64,000 bases of DNA from an uncultured Porphyromonadaceae bacterium (GTDB lineage: Bacteria; Bacteroidota; Bacteroidia; Bacteroidales; Muribaculaceae), in the NCBI GenBank assembly GCA_900545955.1, contig URAU01000001.1, positions 160,059 through 224,058 of the forward strand. The letters run 5' to 3'. The translations under genes and the position numbers were made by a program. Shown here piece after piece: positions 26,017 through 33,366 of the stretch. How positions within the stretch are numbered: position 1 is the stretch's first letter; every line of letters begins with the position of its first letter. Below the pieces are notes generated by a model. It was given only the letters and a program-made list of their open reading frames with translations, was not told the origin of the DNA and did no database searches.

Positions 26017-27219
26017 TCAACGTCCCGCTTTAGCTCCTTTAACGCCTTTCGCCCCCTTGGTGCCTCCACCCATGGCGAAAATATTCTGCGAGAACGAGAA
26101 CGTTTTGCGGCCGCGTTCGGTATGGCGTTTAACGGCAAGTGCTACAAGTCTGTCGATCAGCGCGGAGAAATTAATGCCGGAGCCTTCCCAAAGGTAGAAC
26201 GACAGCGAGCCTGGGATGGTGTTGATTTCGTTCACATAGATCTTGCGTGTGGGGCGGTCGATCATCATGTCGACGCGGCTTACCCCGTGGCACGAAAGTG
26301 CTCGGAAGGTCTCCCCTGCAAGTCGCTGAATCTCTTTGGTTTCGTTCTCGGGAAGGTCGGCCGGAAATTTCTTTGCCGAAGCCTGCATCCCTTTAGTGCC
26401 TTTGTCGCCTCCGAGATATTTTGCGTCGTAGGAAAGAATCTCTGATGATTTTATTGGCTCTTCAAGCACGGAAGTCTGGAATTCGTTGCAGTCGCCGAGC
26501 ACCGAGCAGTTGATTTCCTGCATATCGGCCAACATATGTTCCACGAGGATGCGCGAAGCGTAGCGGGCAGCGTCTTCAACGGCCCGGTGCAGTTCCTCGC
26601 GGTTGTGGGCGCAGCCGATGCCGATCGACGAGCCGAGGTTGGCGGGTTTCACGATTACCGGGTAACCGAGTTCCGACTCGATTTTATCTGTCAGAGTAGT
26701 TTTTTCGGAGAACCATTGGCGGTCGGTGAACCATACATAGTCAACCACGGGAATGCCGTCGGCACGGAGTATCATCTTCATCGTGATTTTGTCCATGCCG
26801 TTGGCCGAGGCGAGGGTGTCGCAGCCTGCGTATGGAATGCCGATTGAGTCGAGAATCCCTTCGAATGTGCCGTCCTCGCCGTTGGCTCCGTGGAGTACCG
26901 GAAGCACCACGTCGATTTTCGCTGCGACATTCTTTTTCCCGAACAATCCTTTCGGCTGCGAGTAATAAAGGTTGTAATCCCCGTAAATCGGACGCATGTA
27001 TACAGCCTCTGATTCTTTGAGCAGCTGGGGAAGATTGCGGTAACGCTGCAGGTCGAGCAGGCAGTCGCCGGTATACCAGACTCCTTCCTTTGAGATGTAG
27101 ATAGGCACGACATTGTATTTGTCGCGGTCAATGGCATTGATTGCCTGATTGGCTGATATTACTGAAATTTCGTGTTCGGTGGATCTTCCGCCGAAAAACA
27201 CGGCTATTGTAGTTTTCAT
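26017..27219 (-). CDS. ddl: D-alanine-D-alanine ligase
   Basis: ATP-grasp enzyme joining two D-alanines for peptidoglycan precursors. It has 400 residues. The N-terminal domain opens with VFFGGRSTEHEISVISA (8-24), the substrate loop LPVLHGANGEDGTFEG is intact, and the metal-binding end reads RVDMMIDRPTRKIYVNEINTIPGS. The enzyme is longer than the usual 310-370 because of an insertion and an odd basic tail of repeated Gly/Lys/Ala (about 384-400). It is the last gene of a three-gene operon with an alpha/beta hydrolase and a MurF-like ligase, its natural partner. D-Ala-D-Ala versus D-Ala-D-Lac specificity cannot be judged here with certainty. Confidence 0.94.
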   Translation of the reverse strand: MKTTIAVFFGGRSTEHEISVISANQAINAIDRDKYNVVPIYISKEGVWYTGDCLLDLQRYRNLPQLLKESEAVYMRPIYGDYNLYYSQPKGLFGKKNVAAKIDVVLPVLHGANGEDGTFEGILDSIGIPYAGCDTLASANGMDKITMKMILRADGIPVVDYVWFTDRQWFSEKTTLTDKIESELGYPVIVKPANLGSSIGIGCAHNREELHRAVEDAARYASRILVEHMLADMQEINCSVLGDCNEFQTSVLEEPIKSSEILSYDAKYLGGDKGTKGMQASAKKFPADLPENETKEIQRLAGETFRALSCHGVSRVDMMIDRPTRKIYVNEINTIPGSLSFYLWEGSGINFSALIDRLVALAVKRHTERGRKTFSFSQNIFAMGGGTKGAKGVKGAKAGR

Positions 27220-27254
27220 CTATTATCGGATATGTAGGTTGTTTTCTTTACTGA

Positions 27255-28841
27255 TTATTTGAATGTGTCGGGAAGGTCGTTTTCATACAGGATTGTGTCG
27301 CCGTCTTTGGCGATTTTGCTCAGGAGGGTCTGCGCTTCGGCAAATGTGTCGACGGCGTGTATGTTTTCCGGTTTTATGGGACCTTCGGCGGTGCCGTTGA
27401 GTATGGCGTCGCGGTTGTAGTGACCTACGATGATGGCCACGTCGGCACAGCGTGCTATCGTGCGGCCGAATTCCTCGTTGGCCGTCGCCTCGATTTCGCC
27501 GAGTTCTATCATCCCCGGAGTGACTACGATACGTTTTCCCTGCTTCATCATTGCGAGCACTTCAAGAGCCATTTTCGAACCTACCGGGTTGGAATTGAAT
27601 GCGTCGTCGATTATGGTGATTCCCGCAGGCGTACGCTTCATATTCAGACGATGTTCCACCTGTTCAATCTGCTCAACGGCAAAACGGATTTTATCTGTTG
27701 GAACTCCCAGTCGCAAAGCGACTATTACAGCGGCAAGTAGATTGGAAACGTTGCACTCCCCTACCAGCTTTGTATGCAGTTTCAGCGGTTCGCCGAGGTT
27801 TTCCCCTTTAATTGTAAAGTCGGTGCCTGAGGGTGAATAAACGATGTCTGTTGCAACGAAATCGGCACCGTCAGGCGCAGCGACCGCATAGCGAACGCAG
27901 GTTGTATTGTCAACGGGGCGGTTGGCAACGTAAGGGAAATCGTTGTTCACCACTACCATCCCTTCTGCCGGAATGGCGTCAGCAAGTTCGAATTTGGTGG
28001 CCTGTACGCGCTCAATAGTCTTGAAGGATTCCAGATGCTGCTCGCCCACGGCTGTGATGATGCCCATTCCGGGATGAACCAGATCGCAAATCTCCTTGAT
28101 GTCGCCGGGCTGTTTGGCACCCATCTCCACAATGAATACCTCATCGTACGGACGAAGGTGTTCGCGTATCGTGCGGATAACGCCCATTGTGGTATTGAAA
28201 CTTCCGGGTGTCATTGTCGTGGCGAAATGTTCCTGGAGGATTCTCTGAAGGTAGTGCTTGGTGGAAGTCTTGCCATAGGAACCTGTTATGCCCACAATCT
28301 TCAGATTGGGCATTGAGGCGAGTATGGAAGCCGCTTCGTTATAATATTTGCGGTTGATGTTTTTTTCTACCGGTTTCAGCAGGTCGTTGGCAGCTACAAG
28401 AAACAGCGGAGATACTACACCGATGGCAAGTACCGTGGCAGCCAGAGCCTTTAAGCCTGCAAAGATACCGAGAATTGCCGCAACCACGCAGGCCAGGCCG
28501 ACCATCACTCCGTAGATACGCTTTGCGCGGGCGGTCCATACCAGCGGCTTCTTATATTTCTTTCTCAGCAGCGAGATGGATTCCCAGACCGTGATGATGA
28601 TACCTACCGTCGCAGCTGCAAAAGGCGGGATGGATGGAATCAGCAGAAGCATAAGCGCGATGCACCCCATTATCCTCCCTGTTCGGGTGCTTTCGCCTGA
28701 TTGCGAGAACCAGCGGGAATAGCGCTCGTTGCGGTAGGAGTTCTGTTGGAGCATCATCAGGTCGCGGCTGAATGTTACCAGACAGCAGAGGGCGGCTGCG
28801 ACTGTAAGTATGATTAGGAATACGAAATTGATGGTCGACAT
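27255..28841 (-). CDS. Membrane-anchored MurF-like Mur ligase
   Basis: Mur ligases of the MurF type add D-Ala-D-Ala to UDP-MurNAc-tripeptide. This 528-residue protein has the Mur ligase core from about residue 180: P-loop GITGSYGKTSTKHY (184-197), the central VFIVEMGAKQPGDI, HRLN, and DDAFNSNP. Unlike textbook MurF it lacks the usual N-terminal uridine-binding domain. It begins instead with about 150 residues holding four or five hydrophobic segments (about 5-23, 57-87, 110-128, 130-153). It is followed by ddl and preceded by a hydrolase in one operon. It may be the cell's MurF or a paralogue acting on a membrane-bound precursor; the sequence cannot decide. Confidence 0.85.
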   Translation of the reverse strand: MSTINFVFLIILTVAAALCCLVTFSRDLMMLQQNSYRNERYSRWFSQSGESTRTGRIMGCIALMLLLIPSIPPFAAATVGIIITVWESISLLRKKYKKPLVWTARAKRIYGVMVGLACVVAAILGIFAGLKALAATVLAIGVVSPLFLVAANDLLKPVEKNINRKYYNEAASILASMPNLKIVGITGSYGKTSTKHYLQRILQEHFATTMTPGSFNTTMGVIRTIREHLRPYDEVFIVEMGAKQPGDIKEICDLVHPGMGIITAVGEQHLESFKTIERVQATKFELADAIPAEGMVVVNNDFPYVANRPVDNTTCVRYAVAAPDGADFVATDIVYSPSGTDFTIKGENLGEPLKLHTKLVGECNVSNLLAAVIVALRLGVPTDKIRFAVEQIEQVEHRLNMKRTPAGITIIDDAFNSNPVGSKMALEVLAMMKQGKRIVVTPGMIELGEIEATANEEFGRTIARCADVAIIVGHYNRDAILNGTAEGPIKPENIHAVDTFAEAQTLLSKIAKDGDTILYENDLPDTFK

Positions 28842-28849
28842 TGGTGTTG

Positions 28850-29629
28850 TCAGGATTGGATTCTTGAATTAAGAAAACTCGACACTACGGCCGCAAATTG
28901 GCCGGGATTGTCAAGGAAACTGTAGTGGCCGCACCCGGGGAAGCTTACAAGTCCGGCATCGGGTATCAGACGTTCCATCTTTTTTGCGTCGGCAAGTGGT
29001 GTGGCCGTATCGGCTTCCCCCCATACGAGCAGTGTGGGCGCTTTGATTGCCGGAAGGCAGGAGGTCAGATCGAGATTCACGACACGGCTCATGATGGCAC
29101 GCATCTTCGGCGAGGCTCCGGCGTAGTCGGATGAGCCGCTTTTTCCCCTCCAGCGGTCTATTACCCGCTGTGCTTTCTCTTTGCCGAGAAAAAAATTGGC
29201 AAGATACTTCATTGCCTTAAAGGTGTAAACCTTGCGGTAGTAGCGGAATGTGCGCCGTGGCTTTATGCCAGCGGCGTCCACCAGAATAAGTGAATCGATG
29301 TCGTCGGGGCGGCGCGATGCCAGTTGGATCGCCACCCGTCCGCCGAAACTGTGTCCTGTGAGTACGGGCTTCCGTAGGTCAAGCTTATCAATCAGGCTCT
29401 CCACAAGGTCGGTGTAGTTGTCGACTGTCCAGACTTCCTCCGGCTCAGGCGACTGTCCGAAGCCGGGCATGTCGAGATTCAGCACACGATGGGTGCGCGA
29501 GGCCACTTTGGCAATCGACCGCACGGTCGTGTGGTCGCATCCCCATCCATGCATCAGCACGAGCGGGCGGCCGCTGCCGGTCTCCTCGTAATGGAGTTTT
29601 ATGCCGTTGATTTCAATATCTTTTTCCAC
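28850..29629 (-). CDS. Alpha/beta hydrolase
   Basis: A 259-residue hydrolase of unknown substrate. The catalytic triad is visible: nucleophile S94 in TGHSFGGRVA, Asp in LVWGEADTATP, His in FPGCGHYSFLDNPGQF. The oxyanion segment is LMHGWGCDHTT (about 25-35). I set the start at the GTG beginning VEKDIEINGIKLHY, since a promoter -7 box covers the alternative TTG start 30 bases upstream; no ATG is available. It is the first gene of the operon with the MurF-like ligase and ddl, nine bases apart, which hints at a role in envelope or precursor metabolism. Start uncertain, family certain. Confidence 0.88.
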   Translation of the reverse strand: MEKDIEINGIKLHYEETGSGRPLVLMHGWGCDHTTVRSIAKVASRTHRVLNLDMPGFGQSPEPEEVWTVDNYTDLVESLIDKLDLRKPVLTGHSFGGRVAIQLASRRPDDIDSLILVDAAGIKPRRTFRYYRKVYTFKAMKYLANFFLGKEKAQRVIDRWRGKSGSSDYAGASPKMRAIMSRVVNLDLTSCLPAIKAPTLLVWGEADTATPLADAKKMERLIPDAGLVSFPGCGHYSFLDNPGQFAAVVSSFLNSRIQS

Positions 29630-29656
29630 TTGGTCGGGTACTCGATTTTCAAACTG

Positions 29657-29664
29657 CAAATTTA
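29657..29664 (-). promoter_or_regulatory. Promoter -7 box for the hydrolase-murF-ddl operon
   Basis: TAAATTTG on the minus strand, 27 bases before the GTG start, followed by GCA as in many promoters of this genome. Confidence 0.6.
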
Positions 29665-30002
29665 CTCCTTTTTCGCCGTTAACCCAAATATGTTGTCCCT
29701 AATTGCGATGCCTGATTTCTAATTTAACCACTTCTGCCGGCTTTCTTCCCTACTTTTATCCTGAAGCTAATTGTTTCTTTCGTCCTCTTTCCCCTACCTC
29801 CATTCATCTCCCTACATCTTACCCGAAAATACGATTTTCTCTTTATTCCCGTCGGAATCTGTGCGTGCGCTGGAGTTTATCCTGATTTATTTCCTTGTCA
29901 CTTAGTTTATTGCGTAGGTGTCATGCCCTCAAATGTTAAATTCCTCCGAGATATTAACCTTATTTAGTTCTGATGTGCATCGGGTTGGCACTACCCCGGT
30001 CG
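29665..30002. other. Non-coding stretch
   Basis: No gene is supported. The plus strand is rich in T and C (29720-29900) with no convincing start, codon pattern or hairpin. The right end leads into a promoter. Confidence 0.5.
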
Positions 30003-30010
30003 TATCTTTG
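30003..30010 (+). promoter_or_regulatory. Promoter -7 box upstream of the small basic ORF
   Basis: TATCTTTG followed by CA, with a TTGG about 19 bases upstream (near 29981) as -33. This is a good match to the promoters of ordinary genes in the window and shows that the following region is transcribed. Confidence 0.6.
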
Positions 30011-30052
30011 CATTGTGAGCACCAAAAACCCCGATCATTATTCCTCCCCGAT

Positions 30053-30328
30053 ATGAGTCGAAGACCGCGCAATCCCTATCTCCATCCGCCCGACATCCAG
30101 AGGGCCGTCTACCGCACGGCCCGGCTCCCCCAGGTGCGGAAGCTCCGGTTATACTCCCTCGCAGACATCCGGCGCCTCATCCATCAGTTTGAGCACCGCT
30201 GCCTCCATCCCCACCTTGATGCCCTGATCCGTCGTCTGGTGGGCTCAATTCAGCTCCCCATAGATCCTGAATTCACACCGTTCATCCTTACCGTACACAG
30301 AGGTGTCGACCATGAGCGATGTATATAG
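30053..30328 (+). CDS. Small basic protein of unknown function
   Basis: A 91-codon ORF from ATG to TAG, 42 bases after a good promoter box. I do not recognise the protein. It is rich in Arg, His, Leu and Pro, with a probable helical middle (LRLYSLADIRRLIHQFEHR, then LDALIRRLV) and no membrane segment or signal. Third codon positions are strongly C or G and the region is visibly more GC-rich than its neighbours, which may mean real coding selection, foreign origin or a structured RNA. Downstream lies a string of hairpins ending in a terminator, probably on the same transcript. It could be a nucleic-acid-binding protein or part of a non-coding RNA. Confidence 0.45.
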   Translation: MSRRPRNPYLHPPDIQRAVYRTARLPQVRKLRLYSLADIRRLIHQFEHRCLHPHLDALIRRLVGSIQLPIDPEFTPFILTVHRGVDHERCI

Positions 30329-30400
30329 CGGCAAGTCATGCCCCGCAGCCCAAAGCTAAACCGCATGGCAAGCGTACATTTACATTCTTCCATTCTCCTG

Positions 30401-30625
30401 ATTGACCGACCGGGGCTGTTGCCAGGTTCCTATCGGTCAATGGCGCACCCCATCCCGTGAGGCATAAGCTATGGCAAAGCTTTTGTTCCCGGTGCCCGAG
30501 CTTTGGCTCGGCGCGATATGGGTATGCGAGGTAGGCCTCATTGCGCCGGTTAGATCAACCGCCTTCGCCCTGCCGCAATCATATATGGATCGAATGTGAT
30601 TGTGGCGGGGCGTCGTGTTTTATAC
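30401..30625 (+). ncRNA. Highly structured transcript region, possible novel non-coding RNA
   Basis: Successive stems on the plus strand: 30401-30409 with 30433-30441 (9 perfect pairs, with an inner GGC/GCC stem); 30466-30470 with 30478-30482; CCGAGC/GCTCGG around 30495-30512; GGCGCGAT (30510-30517) with ATTGCGCC (30540-30547, one G-U pair) enclosing GAGG/CCTC at 30528-30539; GGTT/AACC at 30548-30560; and the terminal 16-pair stem 30566-30612. Two stems overlap in part and could be alternatives. It does not match the conserved cores of RNase P, tmRNA or SRP RNA that I know. It lies between a small ORF and an ABC-F gene with its own promoter. Confidence 0.45.
30566..30622 (+). terminator. Terminator ending the ORF/structured RNA unit
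   Basis: A 16-pair stem (30566-30581 with 30597-30612) with only two G-U wobbles and a 15-base loop, followed by TCGTGTTTTATAC. It closes the transcript that starts near 30017. Confidence 0.65.
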
Positions 30626-30723
30626 GCTTTGTACTAAGAAATGAAGTCCCCGTGTGGCACCTCCATTGGATTTCTCCTTCCTTTTTCCCTAAGGTTCATT
30701 CTACATTTAAGCGGCGAAATGGT

Positions 30724-30731
30724 TATCTTTG
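30724..30731 (+). promoter_or_regulatory. Promoter -7 box for the first ABC-F gene
   Basis: TATCTTTG followed by CA, 73 bases before the start codon, giving a leader of about 65 bases. Confidence 0.6.
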
Positions 30732-30744
30732 CATTGTAATTCAA

Positions 30745-30772
30745 ATGCCCGAAGTCTAAACGATAGCTTCGG
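30745..30772 (+). promoter_or_regulatory. Leader with a four-codon ORF and hairpin before the ABC-F gene
   Basis: The leader holds ATG CCC GAA GTC TAA (30745-30759). Its second half forms a 6-pair stem CCGAAG/CTTCGG (30749-30754 with 30767-30772). Known antibiotic-resistance ABC-F genes in other bacteria use short leader peptides for attenuation; whether this one does is speculative. Confidence 0.25.
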
Positions 30773-30804
30773 TATTCATATGCAGATATGTCTGTTTCGT
30801 TTAT

Positions 30805-32685
30805 ATGGCTACCCTTCTACAGATAGAAAACCTGACTAAGAGCTATGGCGACAGGATGCTCTTTGCCGATGCCACTTTTGGAATCGACGAGGGCGATAAG
30901 GTCGGTATTATTGCCCGCAACGGCATGGGAAAGACCACAATGCTGCGTTGCATCGCCGGGCTGGAGCCTTTCGACAGCGGGAGCGTTACCCCTACTTCGG
31001 CCCTTCGAATGGCGTATCTTGAGCAATCGCCCGATATGCCCTCGGAGATGAACGCTATCCAGTGGTGTCTGGACATCGATTCCCCGGTCACTAATGCTGT
31101 GCGCGAGTATGAGGCTGCAATGGCGTCTGCCGACCACGAAAGGGTCGCTGCCGCCTCGGAGCACATGGACAATCTTGCTGCATGGGATTATCACGACCGT
31201 CTGCGTCAGACGCTCGGCCGGCTCGGCATTTCCGAGTTTGAGAAGCCTCTCGGACAGCTGAGCGGTGGTCAGCGGAAACGTGTGGCTCTGGCCCGCGTGG
31301 TTATGTGCGACCCTCAGCTGCTCCTGCTTGATGAGCCCACCAACCATCTTGATATTGAGAGTATTGAATGGCTTGAGCAATTCCTTCAGCGTTCGAAAAT
31401 CGCGCTTTTGCTCGTGACACACGACCGTGAATTCCTTGATCGTGTCTGCTCGCGAATCATCGAAATCGACCGCTCGACCACTTATATATACGAGGGTAAT
31501 TACGCCAATTATGAGCGCAGGCGTGCCGAGCGCATCGATGCTATGACGGCGGAACTGGCCAAGGTGCGGAACACCTTGCGCAAGGAGCAGGAATGGATGA
31601 ACCGTCAGCCGCAGGCGCGGGCCGGTAAGGCCCGTTTCCGTATCGACAATTTCTATAATCTTAAGGAAAAGGCTGCCGTCGACCTTCGCCAGCGCGACGT
31701 CGCCCTGAACGTTAAAGCCGGATATATTGGCTCCAAAATATTTGAAGCGACCCATATCTGCAAGCGTTTTGGCGACCATACTATACTTGATGATTTCAGT
31801 TATGTGTTCTCGCGTTATGAAAAGGTCGGTATCATAGGCCATAATGGTGTAGGCAAGTCCACCTTCATCAAGATGCTTCTTGGCGAAATAGAATCGGATT
31901 CAGGCAAGTGGGACATTGGTACCACAGTCAGATTCGGATATTACCGTCAGGATGGCATCAGTTTCAATGAGGGTAAGCGCGTGGTCGATGTGATTACGGA
32001 GGTCGCCGACGACATCGTGCTCAACGGCGGCGAAATCCGCGTGAATCCCTCGCAATTCCTTCAGTATTTTCTTTTTTCTCCGGCCGACCAGCAGAAACTT
32101 GTCGGGAAACTAAGCGGAGGGGAGCGCGCACGTCTCTATCTTGCTTCGGTCCTGTTGTTTCAGCCTAATTTCCTGGTGCTTGACGAACCCACCAACGATC
32201 TCGACATAGCAACCCTCGGTATTCTTGAGCAATATCTGGCCGATTTTGGCGGTTGCCTGATTGTCGTGAGCCACGATCGTCGTTTCCTGGATAATGTCGT
32301 CGACCATCTTTTTGTATTGCCGGGCGATGGCTCTGTAAAGGATTTCCCGGGCACATACACTGAATTCAGGACATGGCAAGCCCGTCAGGAGGTCGAGCGC
32401 ACGGCTGCGGAAGCTGTCGCGCAGGAAAGAAAGGCAGCATGCGCAGAAGCTAAGCCCCGACGCTCTTCCCGCCCAGAACGTCTTACGTTTAAGGAAAAGA
32501 AGGAATTCGAGGCGCTTGAGGAGGAATTAAAGTCGCTCAACGACGAACTTTCCGCGCTTGAATCCCTGTTTCAAAGCGGAAGCCCGATAGAGGATATTGC
32601 GGAGAAATCCGCTCGCTATGAGCAACTGAAAAGTATTATCGACGAAAAAGAGATGCGATGGCTTGAGCTCTCGGAAAAAGCGTGA
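30805..32685 (+). CDS. ABC-F family ATPase (Uup-like)
   Basis: A soluble twin-ATPase protein of 626 residues without membrane segments, so not a transporter. Each half has Walker A (ARNGMGKTT near residue 36 and GHNGVGKST near 350) and a signature (LSGGQRKRVALARV and LSGGERARLYLASV). The linker between them (about 240-300) is the arm that reaches into the ribosome in this family. A charged C-terminal coiled coil (about 530-626) resembles Uup. ABC-F proteins act on ribosome or DNA-related processes or protect ribosomes from antibiotics; which applies here is unknown. It is monocistronic, between its own promoter and a terminator hairpin. A second ABC-F is at 43064-45055. Confidence 0.93.
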   Translation: MATLLQIENLTKSYGDRMLFADATFGIDEGDKVGIIARNGMGKTTMLRCIAGLEPFDSGSVTPTSALRMAYLEQSPDMPSEMNAIQWCLDIDSPVTNAVREYEAAMASADHERVAAASEHMDNLAAWDYHDRLRQTLGRLGISEFEKPLGQLSGGQRKRVALARVVMCDPQLLLLDEPTNHLDIESIEWLEQFLQRSKIALLLVTHDREFLDRVCSRIIEIDRSTTYIYEGNYANYERRRAERIDAMTAELAKVRNTLRKEQEWMNRQPQARAGKARFRIDNFYNLKEKAAVDLRQRDVALNVKAGYIGSKIFEATHICKRFGDHTILDDFSYVFSRYEKVGIIGHNGVGKSTFIKMLLGEIESDSGKWDIGTTVRFGYYRQDGISFNEGKRVVDVITEVADDIVLNGGEIRVNPSQFLQYFLFSPADQQKLVGKLSGGERARLYLASVLLFQPNFLVLDEPTNDLDIATLGILEQYLADFGGCLIVVSHDRRFLDNVVDHLFVLPGDGSVKDFPGTYTEFRTWQARQEVERTAAEAVAQERKAACAEAKPRRSSRPERLTFKEKKEFEALEEELKSLNDELSALESLFQSGSPIEDIAEKSARYEQLKSIIDEKEMRWLELSEKA

Positions 32686-32713
32686 AGATGGCCTACGGTT
32701 TCTATATTACAGA

Positions 32714-32747
32714 CAAGGCCTGTGGGAATGATGTCCTACAGGCCTTG
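32714..32747. terminator. Terminator hairpin between convergent genes
   Basis: A 14-pair stem with one G-U pair (32714-32727 with 32734-32747) and a 6-base loop lies between the ABC-F gene and the convergent lipoprotein gene; no T run on either side. Confidence 0.6.
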
Positions 32748-32770
32748 GTCATATATATGGTATATGAGGA

Positions 32771-33247
32771 TTATTCACGTTCTTTGATTACACCGCTCAC
32801 GGTTTTCGACGTTTCTGTTCCATCTCCGGGAATTTGAGTTTCATCGGTTACGATATAGACCTCATACTGAATATATCCCCAGCAGATTGGGTAGTCAACT
32901 ACATAGATTGGCATCTGTGCCTGGAGGAGGTGTATGCCCGGCTGCAAATCAGAGGTGTCAAGTTCGAGTTCGTAAGGCGCTGTCGGGTTTGTCCCCACCA
33001 GATAATGGTCCCAGTAATAATTTACTGCTCCCATCGCGGCGTCTTTGTCGGTGTGGTTGATTAATGTCAATCCGTCGATGCGCAGGGTCGACCCCTGCGT
33101 GACGTAAATTACGTCGCCTTCAAAGACCCCTCCGGATATAGTGCACTGCACCCCTACGTTCGGCATGTCGTCGTCATCGTCGTCGCAGGCTGTCGCTAAA
33201 ATCGTAAGCGGCAACAGCATCAGCATGATACTGAAAAACTTTTTCAT
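32771..33247 (-). CDS. Hypothetical lipoprotein
   Basis: A 158-residue protein with a clear lipoprotein signal (lipobox LATAC, C21), followed by a run of aspartates (DDDDDD), a charge pattern typical of surface-exported lipoproteins in Bacteroidetes. The mature part looks like a single beta-sandwich domain (about 30-140) with many Tyr, Val and Thr. I do not recognise a family. It stands alone between a terminator hairpin and clpB's terminator. Confidence 0.75.
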   Translation of the reverse strand: MKKFFSIMLMLLPLTILATACDDDDDDMPNVGVQCTISGGVFEGDVIYVTQGSTLRIDGLTLINHTDKDAAMGAVNYYWDHYLVGTNPTAPYELELDTSDLQPGIHLLQAQMPIYVVDYPICWGYIQYEVYIVTDETQIPGDGTETSKTVSGVIKERE

Positions 33248-33299
33248 AATTCGTTATCCCTTTTAATAGTTTGAAAAATAAATAATTGTAGAGCAAAAT

Positions 33300-33357
33300 A
33301 TTATAAAACGGGAATGAAGCCGGAAGCGGTGCGGGACGCATCTGAGCCTCATTCCCG
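33300..33357 (-). terminator. Terminator of clpB
   Basis: On the minus strand CGGGAATGA pairs with TCATTCCCG (33309-33317 with 33349-33357), extended by inner GGCT/AGCC pairs, and is followed by TTTTATAATATTTTG. It begins ten bases past the clpB stop. Confidence 0.75.
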
Positions 33358-33366
33358 CAATGTTTT

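Noticed and set aside
30329..30625. tRNA, tmRNA, SRP RNA or RNase P RNA
   Set aside because: No cloverleaf with TTC loop, no tag reading frame, and none of the conserved cores of these RNAs; the hairpins are kept as an unassigned structure.
30817..31842. 341-codon minus-strand ORF inside the first ABC-F gene
   Set aside because: Antisense to an intact ABC-F protein with all motifs; no promoter, no recognisable domain.
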